A DNA stretch of 13,045 nucleotides from positions 1 through 13,045 of the forward strand of contig JANNYA010000197.1 in the NCBI GenBank assembly GCA_031409855.1, read 5' to 3'. Under the pieces are notes generated by a model, which did not search any database, was not told where the DNA came from, and saw nothing but the letters and a program-made list of their open reading frames with translations. This document shows positions 1 through 6,908 of the stretch, piece after piece. The first letter of the stretch is position 1; each line of letters begins with the position of its first letter. The position numbers and the translations under genes were made by a program. Source of the stretch: JANNYA01 sp031409855. Its GTDB lineage: Bacteria > Pseudomonadota > Gammaproteobacteria > Xanthomonadales > SZUA-5.

Positions 1-84
1 AATTGGTCAGTGCGAAGCTTACGGAAACTAGAATTCAGGCTTTTGACACATCGCCACAATCAGACGCCTTTGCATTCACCCTGG

Positions 85-104
85 ATTCCCGCCTTCGCGG
101 GAAT
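85..104. repeat. Short palindromic repeat, dRS3-like
   Basis: The sequence ATTCCCGCCTTCGCGGGAAT is a perfect hairpin with an 8-bp stem and a CTTC loop. It fits the pattern ATTCCC-N8-GGGAAT described for the Neisseria dRS3 repeat. It is followed by GACGA, so the 3' flank reads AATGACGA. Palindromes of this kind with an ATGACG flank are dispersed in many proteobacterial genomes. In Neisseria, dRS3 copies are targets for filamentous-phage insertion; nothing here shows such an insertion. Only one copy lies in this window. Confidence 0.7.
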
Positions 105-147
105 GACGATTTCGTGTTACTGAGGATTGGCGCTAATCAGGAAAACA

Positions 148-291
148 TTAGTGAGCCAGAGTTACGTCCCAAAGTTGCCCGCTCCCAATTTTTGGCGTAC
201 GGTCAACAAACATTTCATCTAACAAAATGTTCCAGTAGTAATCTTCTGTTAAGGTAATTTTATCTATTCTACGGCAGCCTGCGACAACGCA
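148..291 (-). pseudogene. Small open frame, possible gene remnant
   Basis: This minus-strand frame is open for 47 codons between stops and has no usual start codon in its first half; the only ATG is internal, followed by FVDRTPKIGSG. The residues look protein-like (TEDYYWNILLDEMFVDRTP, ending in GQLWDVTLAH) and not low-complexity. It overlaps the end of the 264-428 remnant in another frame. It may be the end of a neighbouring gene that lost its beginning, possibly one that followed the toxin-like gene. I do not recognise a family. It could be a chance open frame. Confidence 0.2.
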
Positions 292-428
292 TTAAACGCA
301 TACTGCGTAGCCGCCATAACCGCGCCATTGCCAAAATCCCCTCCGGTTATTTCACTCACCGTGCCGCAAATCGCCGCATTGGATGGAAAATATTGCTGAT
401 CGAGCGATCTCCACATCGCGCCCAGCAT
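264..428 (-). pseudogene. C-terminal tail remnant, RHS/polymorphic-toxin-like
   Basis: This frame encodes 54 residues from the ATG at 426-428, or 50 from the ATG at 414-416. The centre reads SEITGGDFGNGAVMAATQYA followed by FNAL. A GG-x-F-x-NGA-x-x-AA-x-x-x-x-FN pattern is a recurrent C-terminal tail of large RHS and other polymorphic-toxin or hemagglutinin-like proteins, known to me from the family and not from a search. Those proteins are normally many hundreds of residues long. Here an in-frame stop lies only a few codons upstream, inside the 418-441 hairpin region, so the large N-terminal part is missing. I infer a leftover tail of a deleted or rearranged gene. There is no clear ribosome-binding site. 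Confidence 0.4.
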
Positions 429-441
429 TTCTGCTGGGCGC
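418..441. terminator. Strong hairpin downstream of the sugar dehydrogenase gene
   Basis: GCGCCCAGCA (418-427) and TGCTGGGCGC (432-441) form a perfect 10-bp stem with a TTTC loop. It starts 25 bases past the stop codon of the minus-strand dehydrogenase gene, a natural terminator position. The minus-strand 3' flank has no U-run, however; the plus strand is followed by the weakly T-rich TATTGTTAG. It may be a hairpin that stabilises the transcript end, a bidirectional terminator or a repeat. Confidence 0.45.
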
Positions 442-466
442 TATTGTTAGTCAACTAAACACCAGC

Positions 467-1822
467 CTAACCCTCTGCCCCATGACCAAACAAAAAGTCA
501 TTGTCCGATGCCGAACTAAAGCGCGAAATCACGCCGCTCACGATGTCAATCAAATATAGGTTGCCAATCTCGTCTTCACCAAAACCGACTAGTCCTTGGC
601 CACCAACGTCGCGCCAGACTGCCGTGCTCCAAGTACCAGCAGCGGTGCGTTGCGCCAGCCAAATCTCACCTGAGCAATAGTCGTTGTAGGCATAAACGCC
701 GTGCATTTGGGCAATCGGTCCGCGATAGCGAAAGCCGCCACCGATGGAGCAGCGAAAGCCGCCGCCGACATCGGAGTGGGCGTAATCCAAAATCGGCGGC
801 GTAATATTAGTTGGCAGTGGGCTGCAAGCACCGGTGGTGAAATTGGCATTGAAGCCTTCAAAGCACTTCCAACCAAAATTGCGTGGCGTTCGTGCCGGGG
901 CATAGCTTACTTCTTCAAACTCACCTTGACCCACGTCAGCGACAAACATCTCCCCGGTACGGCGATCAAAGGAAAAGCGCCAGGGGTTGCGCATGCCGTA
1001 ATGAAAAATTTCATCGCAGGTGTTGGTGGAGCCTACAAAAGGATTGTCGGGCGGTACGGCATAATTTGCTGCACCAACCTGCGCCGCGCACAGTTCACCT
1101 TGTGCGCTGGGGGCAGAGGTTCGGTCACCATAAAACGGCCCAAGGCGCGCGGGCGTGGTGTTATTGATATCAATGCGCAGAATCTTGCCCAACAAATAAT
1201 ATTCGCGTGTAGTGGCCACCATCGGAAGAGGTGCCAACTTTTTCCAGACGTTTTGAGCAAATTCGTTCGGGTCATTTTGTGGGCCGCCGTCGCCCATGGC
1301 GTAGTACAAATAGCCGTCCGGGCCAAAATGTAAATCGCCACCGTTGTGGTTGCCAGCAAGGTCAGGAATGGCAAGAATTTCGCGGCGTGACGCTGGGTTC
1401 GCCACATCCGGTGTGCCAGCGCCGACTAGATATTCTGCCAATACCTGATCTGCGGACGTACCCAACACCACGCCACCGGCAGCGCGGGTATAGCTGACAT
1501 AGAACTTGCCGTTGCTGGCAAATTGCGGGTGAAATGCCAAGCCAAGCAAACCTTGCTCGCTCGAACTTGATACAGGCACGGTCAAAAACGGCGTCGGCAA
1601 CACGCTGCCGTTTCTAATGATCTTGATCACGCCGCCCTTTTCAACAATAAAAAGGCGGTTGCTGCCGTCCCGGGCGTTGCGCACTGCGACGGGTGAAGAG
1701 GCAGTCGCGACCGGGACTAAGGTTAGGTCTGATGGAATCGTTTGGGCAAACGCGGTACCGGTGAGTAAAAATGTCGATGCGATTAAAGGCAACAGTCGCG
1801 GGAGTCGAATGCGTGAAAACAT
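467..1822 (-). CDS. Secreted PQQ-dependent sugar dehydrogenase family protein
   Basis: The 451-residue protein belongs to the soluble glucose/sorbosone dehydrogenase beta-propeller family, whose members use pyrroloquinoline quinone to oxidise sugars. Residues 1-26 are a signal peptide (basic start, hydrophobic core, cleavage after AFA), so it should act in the periplasm or outside the cell. Residues 30-440 carry the propeller: LFIVEKGG near 57, GLLGLAFHP near 91, HNGGDLHFGPDG at 159-170 containing the expected catalytic His159, and YGMRNPWRFSFD at 275-286 with the Arg-Asn pair that contacts PQQ in soluble glucose dehydrogenase. The start is supported by AGAGG about 9 bases upstream. The gene stands alone on the minus strand, with 232 bases between it and gltX. 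The substrate cannot be read from the sequence; many relatives have no proven sugar activity, and no PQQ synthesis genes are in the window. Confidence 0.88.
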   Translation of the reverse strand: MFSRIRLPRLLPLIASTFLLTGTAFAQTIPSDLTLVPVATASSPVAVRNARDGSNRLFIVEKGGVIKIIRNGSVLPTPFLTVPVSSSSEQGLLGLAFHPQFASNGKFYVSYTRAAGGVVLGTSADQVLAEYLVGAGTPDVANPASRREILAIPDLAGNHNGGDLHFGPDGYLYYAMGDGGPQNDPNEFAQNVWKKLAPLPMVATTREYYLLGKILRIDINNTTPARLGPFYGDRTSAPSAQGELCAAQVGAANYAVPPDNPFVGSTNTCDEIFHYGMRNPWRFSFDRRTGEMFVADVGQGEFEEVSYAPARTPRNFGWKCFEGFNANFTTGACSPLPTNITPPILDYAHSDVGGGFRCSIGGGFRYRGPIAQMHGVYAYNDYCSGEIWLAQRTAAGTWSTAVWRDVGGQGLVGFGEDEIGNLYLIDIVSGVISRFSSASDNDFLFGHGAEG

Positions 1823-2054
1823 AAAAGGCCTCTAGGGCGGTGGTCAGGTGCAGAGAGTTTATGACTAAGTGAGTTAACAAATTGTCTTATGTGCGACAGA
1901 TTTGCGGTGATCTTGCCTGTAGGCGCTGGCAACCGGCATTGTCAAAACAGCCAAAAAAGCGACAAGTAGGTGCCATTGACTAGGCACGCACCCGAGCTAT
2001 AACGAATACGCTTTTACTTGCGTTGACTTTCAGAGCGCGCCGCATTCAGTTAAC

Positions 2055-3473
2055 TTAACTGGCAAATTTCTCCAGCAAAGCATCCATACGCGCCAACGCA
2101 CTCGCTTTGCCCGCCAAATAGATCGTTTGATCCAGCGCCGGGGAAACCGTGGTGCCGGTGATCGCAATACGCGTTGCCGGCCCCAATTTGCCCATGCCAA
2201 TAGCCAACTCAGCCAAGGTTTGCTCCAAAACCGCATGAATACTCGCGGGCGTGAATTCATCCGCATTGGCGAGATGGTCACGCAAGGTTTTCAGCGCGCT
2301 TAGTGATACTGGATTGATCTGTTTTGCCACTGCGGCTGCATCGTAGCTAGCGACCGGCTTAAACCACACCGCCGATTTTTCCGCCATATCTTTTAAAGTT
2401 GGGCAACGTTCGCGCAAAGCCACTATCAAATCCAGCGCGCTCGGGCCGTTCGTTTCAGCCAAACCAAGGTGGGCCAAATGCCAGCGAAATTCTTCGACGA
2501 TGTTTTCTGGTGCCAGCGATTTTATGTAGTGGTGATTCAACCAAGTCAGCTTTTCAACATCAAAGCGGCTGGCGGAGTGGTTGACGCGGTCGCTACTGAA
2601 GTGCTCGATCATCTCCGCCATAGAGAAAATTTCCTGATCGCCGTGGCTCCAGCCTAAGCGCACCAAATAATTCAGCACCGCGTGCGGCAGAAAACCATCA
2701 CTGCGATATTGCATGACGTTCACCGCACCGTGGCGCTTGCTCAGTTTCGCGCCGTCCGGGCCCAAAATCATCGGCAAGTGCGCGAAGCTCGGCGGTGTTA
2801 ACCCGAGTGCGTGATAGATATTGATTTGGCGCGGCGTGTTGTTGAGGTGATCGTCGCCACGAATGACGTCGGTCACGCCCATATCCGCGTCGTCCACGAC
2901 CACAGCAAAATTATAGGTCGGCGCGTCATCGCTGCGCCAAATCACCAAATCGTCCAGCTCGGCGTTCTCAAACACCACGCTGCCACGCACGCGGTCATTG
3001 ACGACCACTTGACCCGTCTGTGGGTTTTTAAAGCGGATCACGCCGCGAATCGGCGCGCCTTCAGCATCCAGCGGTGGCGCATCGCTGCGATCACGCCAGT
3101 AGCCGTTGTAACGCGGCTTTTCACCCTTGGCTTCGGCGGCATTGCGCATCGCTTCCAGTTCGACTTTGGTGCAATAGCAGCGATAAGCGTTGCCCGCAGC
3201 CAGCAGCTTTTCCGCAACTTCCCGGTAGCGCGCAAAGCGCTTGGTTTGATAATACGGGCCATCGTCATAGTGCAGCCCGAGCCAGCGCATGCCATCCAAG
3301 ATTGCCTTGACCGCAGAGGGCGTGGAGCGCTCTAAATCGGTGTCTTCGATGCGCAAAATAAATTGCCCGCCGCGATGCTTGGCTTCCAAATAGCTAAACA
3401 GTGCGGTGCGTGCGCCGCCGACGTGCAAATCGCCAGTGGGCGAGGGTGCGAAACGGGTACGGACGATGCTCAT
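2055..3473 (-). CDS. gltX: Glutamyl-tRNA synthetase
   Basis: This 472-residue class I aminoacyl-tRNA synthetase charges tRNA-Glu with glutamate using ATP, in the cytoplasm. The N-terminus RFAPSPTGDLHVGGARTALF holds the HIGH-type signature (HVGG, residues 17-20), and DGAKLSKRHGA holds the KMSKS-type motif (KLSKR, 243-247). LRIEDTD (40-46) and VIRGDDHLNNTPRQ (203-216) are typical catalytic-domain blocks. The C-terminal third is the helical anticodon-binding domain. Length is normal for bacterial GltX. In the zinc-site region the first two cysteines are present (C99, C101), but the following stretch reads RYNGYWRDRS where the E. coli enzyme, as I recall it, has Cys and His ligands, so zinc binding may be lost. 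The start codon overlaps the stop of the upstream peptidase gene (ATGA), which suggests translational coupling. Confidence 0.97.
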   Translation of the reverse strand: MSIVRTRFAPSPTGDLHVGGARTALFSYLEAKHRGGQFILRIEDTDLERSTPSAVKAILDGMRWLGLHYDDGPYYQTKRFARYREVAEKLLAAGNAYRCYCTKVELEAMRNAAEAKGEKPRYNGYWRDRSDAPPLDAEGAPIRGVIRFKNPQTGQVVVNDRVRGSVVFENAELDDLVIWRSDDAPTYNFAVVVDDADMGVTDVIRGDDHLNNTPRQINIYHALGLTPPSFAHLPMILGPDGAKLSKRHGAVNVMQYRSDGFLPHAVLNYLVRLGWSHGDQEIFSMAEMIEHFSSDRVNHSASRFDVEKLTWLNHHYIKSLAPENIVEEFRWHLAHLGLAETNGPSALDLIVALRERCPTLKDMAEKSAVWFKPVASYDAAAVAKQINPVSLSALKTLRDHLANADEFTPASIHAVLEQTLAELAIGMGKLGPATRIAITGTTVSPALDQTIYLAGKASALARMDALLEKFAS

Positions 3474-5143
3474 TGCTTTGTCACCATGGGTGGTTTGGTC
3501 GCCATTGATGCATCGCGAATCGCGCGGAACTCGGATTTTGGATACCAGTTTGGCCAGCTATCACCGTTTGCCACGGCTAGGCCGACCTGTACCAATAGGT
3601 CTAAATCTTGCACGATGCCCCGGTAATCGGCTTTCTCGTCGTATTCGTCGCTGGGCTTGTGATAGCGCAGATCGTTGTAATCCTTGGCCCACTGCTGGCC
3701 GTAATCAAAACCTTTTTCCACGTGCGTTTGCCCGGTTTTGATGTACAGCGCAGGCACACCCATTTTGGCGAAGTTGAAATGATCTGAGCGGAAATAAAAG
3801 CCGTTTTCCGGCGTAGGCTCAGGCACCAGCACGCGGTTTTGCGAATGGGCAAAGGGTTTGAGTATGTCTTCAAGTTCAGAATTGGCAAAACCCACCACTT
3901 CGACATCTTTGCTCGGGCCGATCAATTTCAGCGCGTCCATATTGATATTGGCGAGAGTCTTATTCATTGGAAACACTGGGTTTTCCGCGTAGTAGCGGCT
4001 GCCGAGCAGGCCGGATTCTTCCAAGGTTACCGCTAACATCAACACGCTGCGTTTGGGCTTTTGCTGGGCGATATTGCGGCTCATTTCTAAAAGTGCCGCG
4101 ACGCCGGTGGCGTTATCAATTGCGCCGTTAAAAATCTGATCGCCGGGTAGGCCAAAATTGCGCCCCATATGATCCCAGTGCGCGGTGTAGATCACAACTT
4201 CGTCCGGCTTTTCGCTACCTTTGATTAGCCCCAAAACGTTTTGACTGGTCGCGGTGCGAATTTTGTGGCCAATCAGCGCGCTTGCGGTGGTGTTCAGCGG
4301 CACGGCTTTGAAGCCGCGCTTGTTGGCTGCCACACGCAACGCGATAAAATCCAGCCCAGCGTTACTAAATAGAGTGCTAGCAGTGCTGGCGCTAATCCAG
4401 CCTTGCACCGTCAAGGGCGCTTGCTGACCGGGTTTAATCGGAAGCTCAAACTCAGGCCGTGCGGCACCGTTTTTGACCACGTCCCAACCGTAGGCTGCAC
4501 CGACATCATCATGCACAATCAAACAACCAATCGCACCCTTGCGCGCCGCTTCTTCAAATTTATAGCCCCAACGGCCGGCATAAGTCATGGCTTTACCGTT
4601 GAATAAACTCGTGTCACCGACGTGAAAGCCGGGGTCGTTGATCAGCACGACCACGGTTTTGCCTTTCACATCGACATCCGCGTAGTCGTTCCAGTTTTCA
4701 TTCGCCTGATCGACACCATAGCCCATAAATACTAGCTCAGAGTCCGCCAATTTGACCTGTGCGCTGAGATCGCGCGAGCTAAGGGTAAAATCGTCGCCCG
4801 GCTTGAGCGTCGTCACCGTGCCTTTGTGTTTAAAACTGAGCGGCTGCAAAATTTCATTGGTGATTTCGGTCATGGGCACCGCTTGCAGATAGCTATCGCC
4901 ATTGCCGGGTGTCAAACCAATGGCTTTGAACTGCGCTCCCAACCAGGGCACGAAACGTTTTTCGCCCACCGCACCCGGGCCACGGCCTTCGTAATGATCG
5001 GACGAGATTTCTTTTAGGTCGGCTTTGTAACGCGCTTCGTCAATTTTAATCGGCGGTGGGGAAGTTGACTTGGAAAGGTGTTGGCCTGCTGTGCATGCCG
5101 CCAAAATGGCAGCGATAGCGACCGCAGCTAGTTTTTTGCTCAT
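3470..5143 (-). CDS. M28 family zinc peptidase, lipoprotein
   Basis: This 557-residue protein is a predicted membrane-anchored aminopeptidase of family M28. A lipobox L14-A-A-C17 follows a short hydrophobic signal, so the mature protein should be a lipoprotein facing the periplasm or attached to the outer membrane. Residues about 130-270 look like an inserted PA domain (KGKTVVVLINDPGFH, EEAARKGAIGCLIVHDD). The peptidase domain follows with likely zinc ligands His322 (YTAHWDHMG), Asp343 (AIDNATG), Glu376 in LEESG, Asp403 (INMDAL) and His455 (FRSDHF), plus Asp324 and Glu375 as probable catalytic residues. All expected residues are present, so it is likely active, probably releasing N-terminal amino acids from peptides. 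It is first in a two-gene unit with gltX (4-base overlap). The start has only a weak upstream purine stretch (AAAGAG). The exact substrate is unknown. Confidence 0.93.
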   Translation of the reverse strand: MSKKLAAVAIAAILAACTAGQHLSKSTSPPPIKIDEARYKADLKEISSDHYEGRGPGAVGEKRFVPWLGAQFKAIGLTPGNGDSYLQAVPMTEITNEILQPLSFKHKGTVTTLKPGDDFTLSSRDLSAQVKLADSELVFMGYGVDQANENWNDYADVDVKGKTVVVLINDPGFHVGDTSLFNGKAMTYAGRWGYKFEEAARKGAIGCLIVHDDVGAAYGWDVVKNGAARPEFELPIKPGQQAPLTVQGWISASTASTLFSNAGLDFIALRVAANKRGFKAVPLNTTASALIGHKIRTATSQNVLGLIKGSEKPDEVVIYTAHWDHMGRNFGLPGDQIFNGAIDNATGVAALLEMSRNIAQQKPKRSVLMLAVTLEESGLLGSRYYAENPVFPMNKTLANINMDALKLIGPSKDVEVVGFANSELEDILKPFAHSQNRVLVPEPTPENGFYFRSDHFNFAKMGVPALYIKTGQTHVEKGFDYGQQWAKDYNDLRYHKPSDEYDEKADYRGIVQDLDLLVQVGLAVANGDSWPNWYPKSEFRAIRDASMATKPPMVTKQ

Positions 5144-5223
5144 TGGATAATTGCTCTTTGTAATAATTCGGTCTAACCCCGAGAATAGCGCACGAAAAAT
5201 AGAAAAGAAGCGAGCGCACGCAA

Positions 5224-6000
5224 ATGAAAGAAAAACATGAAATTGTTAGCAACTGGTTGCCACGTTACACCGGGACTGAGCTGAAAGACTTTGGTGCCTA
5301 CATTTTGCTGACCAACTTTGGCGGCTACCTGGAATTGTTCGCGCAAATGACCGGTTCGGAAATTCAGGGCCGGGATAAGGCGATGCCGAACGTGACTTCA
5401 GGTTTCATCACCATGATAAATTTTGGCATGGGCAGCGCAAATGCCGCCACGATTATGGATTTGCTGAGCGCGATCCATCCGAAAGCGGTGCTGTTTTTGG
5501 GTAAATGTGGTGGATTGAAGCGTAAAAATGAGCTTGGCGATTTGATTTTGCCGATCGCAGCAATTCGCGGTGAAGGCACCAGCGATGATTATTTGCCCGC
5601 TGAAGTGCCCGCACTTCCCGCGTTTAGCCTGCAGCGCGCAGTGTCCACGATGATTCGCGATTTAGGCCACGATTACTGGACCGGCTCGGTCTACACCACC
5701 AACCGCCGCGTGTGGGAGCATGACGAGGAATTCAAGGAATACTTGCGCACCACCCGTGCAATGGCGATTGATATGGAAACCGCAACCGTCTTCGCTGTTG
5801 GTTTTGCCAATGAAATTCCCACCGGCGCGTTGCTATTGGTCAGCGATCAGCCAATGGTGCCCGAAGGCGTCAAAACCGCCGAAAGCGATAAGAAAATTAC
5901 CAGTAGTTTTGTCAACAGCCACATCGAAATTGGCATTGAGGCGCTCAAATTGATCGAGCGCGACGGTAAGAGCGTGAAGCATTTGCGCTTTGATGAGTAA
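5224..6000 (+). CDS. amn: AMP nucleosidase, short form
   Basis: The 258-residue protein belongs to the PNP/UDP phosphorylase superfamily and resembles the short AMP nucleosidase-like subgroup, which lacks the N-terminal domain of the roughly 480-residue E. coli Amn. The reaction would be AMP plus water to adenine plus ribose 5-phosphate, in the cytoplasm, for purine balance. Visible blocks are INFGMGSANAATIMDLL (65-81), LFLGKCGGLK (90-99), MAIDMETATVFAVGFA (180-195), where Met184-Glu185 should hold the ribose, and LLLVSDQP (203-210), where Asp208 is the expected base-protonating residue. It is divergent from the M28 gene across 80 bases; coaX follows on the same strand after 161 bases. A purine-rich stretch (AGAAAAGAAG) lies somewhat far upstream of the ATG. 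Symbol and substrate rest on motif resemblance; a related nucleoside phosphorylase activity cannot be excluded. Confidence 0.85.
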   Translation: MKEKHEIVSNWLPRYTGTELKDFGAYILLTNFGGYLELFAQMTGSEIQGRDKAMPNVTSGFITMINFGMGSANAATIMDLLSAIHPKAVLFLGKCGGLKRKNELGDLILPIAAIRGEGTSDDYLPAEVPALPAFSLQRAVSTMIRDLGHDYWTGSVYTTNRRVWEHDEEFKEYLRTTRAMAIDMETATVFAVGFANEIPTGALLLVSDQPMVPEGVKTAESDKKITSSFVNSHIEIGIEALKLIERDGKSVKHLRFDE

Positions 6001-6044
6001 ATCTGCGGCATGGCGGTTTTCCATTATCCTCTCGGAATAACTTG

Positions 6045-6116
6045 TCGTCATTGCGAACGCAGTGAAGCAATCTCGTTGTTTAAAGCTAGATTGCTTCGCT
6101 GCGCTCGCAAAGACGA
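6045..6116. repeat. Long imperfect palindrome, REP/MITE-like
   Basis: Two 29-base arms, 6045-6073 and 6088-6116, are inverted copies matching at 26 of 29 positions, separated by a 14-base loop. The left arm begins TCGTCATTGCGAACGCAGTG and the right arm ends CTCGCAAAGACGA. Palindromes of this CGTCATTGCGA type scatter through intergenic regions of many bacteria. It lies between the AMP nucleosidase and coaX genes and would fold strongly in RNA, so it may reduce read-through or alter mRNA stability. No target-site duplication was identified. Confidence 0.8.
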
Positions 6117-6161
6117 AGTTTATGGTCTCGGTCGCAGCTTTCACGCCGGAAACTTGCAAAA

Positions 6162-6905
6162 ATGCCAGTGAACAATGAGCTGCTGCTCGATTTGGGCAAT
6201 ACCCGCCTGAAATGGACTAGCCGCGTGCTGGTGCCGGGTGCGAATTTGATGTCGGCCCTGACGCATGCGGTGCCAAACAACGGCGCAGACGTTTGGGATG
6301 CATTGTTTTTAGGAGCAAAGCCGCAAAAAGTATGGCTGGCAAGTGTGGCTGGCAAGCATGCGGATGTCTTAATCGCAGAAATCAATCGGCGCTGGGGTTG
6401 CACTGTCATTCGCGTGCGCACCCCGGCGCAATTTGGCGTTTGGTCGAATAGCTACGAAGCGCCGGAACGCTTAGGCGTGGATCGATTTTTAGCGATGCTA
6501 GGCGCGCTCGAATTGGCGGCAAAATCCAGCTTGATTGTTGTTATGGCGGGCACCGCGCTGACCATTGATGTGCTGGATGCAAACAGCGCGCATCAGGGCG
6601 GTTTGATCGTGCCAGGGCCCAGTTTGATGCGCTCCAGTTTGCATCGTGGCACGGCGGAATTGCCGTCGGTGAGTGCGTCGCACGTTCTCTTGGGGCGTTC
6701 AACGGCGGATGCCATCGGTGCAGGCAGCGTGCGTGCTTGTGTCGCGCTGATCAGCTCAGTCGCTCAGGATTTCCCGGCGGCAAAACTAATCATTAGCGGT
6801 GGCGCAGTGGCTGAGCTGCAGTCGGGCTTGATGGCGCAGACACCGCTTTATGTCGACGATTTGGTGCTGCGTGGATTGCGCTTTTATGCGGCCCAGCAAG
6901 CGTAA
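6162..6905 (+). CDS. coaX: Type III pantothenate kinase
   Basis: CoaX phosphorylates pantothenate with ATP, the first step of coenzyme A synthesis, in the cytoplasm; it belongs to the ASKHA fold. The 247 residues have the usual length. Motifs in order are LLLDLGNTRLKW (7-18; Asp10 and the GNT phosphate loop), PERLGVDRF (101-109), MAGTALTIDV (128-137), GGLIVPG (146-152), a GRSTADAIGAG block (178-188) and ISGGA (211-215). Nothing essential appears missing. The chosen ATG is preceded by GGAAA about 13 bases upstream, a weak site. It may share a transcript with the upstream AMP nucleosidase gene despite the palindrome between them. Its stop lies 3 bases from the stop of the convergent DadA-like gene, leaving no separate terminator. 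Confidence 0.93.
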   Translation: MPVNNELLLDLGNTRLKWTSRVLVPGANLMSALTHAVPNNGADVWDALFLGAKPQKVWLASVAGKHADVLIAEINRRWGCTVIRVRTPAQFGVWSNSYEAPERLGVDRFLAMLGALELAAKSSLIVVMAGTALTIDVLDANSAHQGGLIVPGPSLMRSSLHRGTAELPSVSASHVLLGRSTADAIGAGSVRACVALISSVAQDFPAAKLIISGGAVAELQSGLMAQTPLYVDDLVLRGLRFYAAQQA

Positions 6906-6908
6906 ACC

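Noticed and set aside
3..257. 84-codon plus-strand frame at the left edge
   Set aside because: It reads through the dRS3-like palindrome and opposes the protein-like minus-strand frame; the residues show no family pattern.
701..1333. Long plus-strand frame (210 codons) inside the sugar dehydrogenase gene
   Set aside because: Antisense shadow; the minus strand holds clear PQQ-dehydrogenase motifs.
1917..1945. TTGACA (minus strand, 1940-1945) as -35 box for the sugar dehydrogenase gene
   Set aside because: The matching -10 position reads CTACAG or TACAGG, too weak to call, and it is about 95 bases from the start codon.
1823..2054. tRNA or small RNA in the gap between the sugar dehydrogenase and gltX
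   Set aside because: No T-loop signature, cloverleaf arms or strong hairpin was visible.
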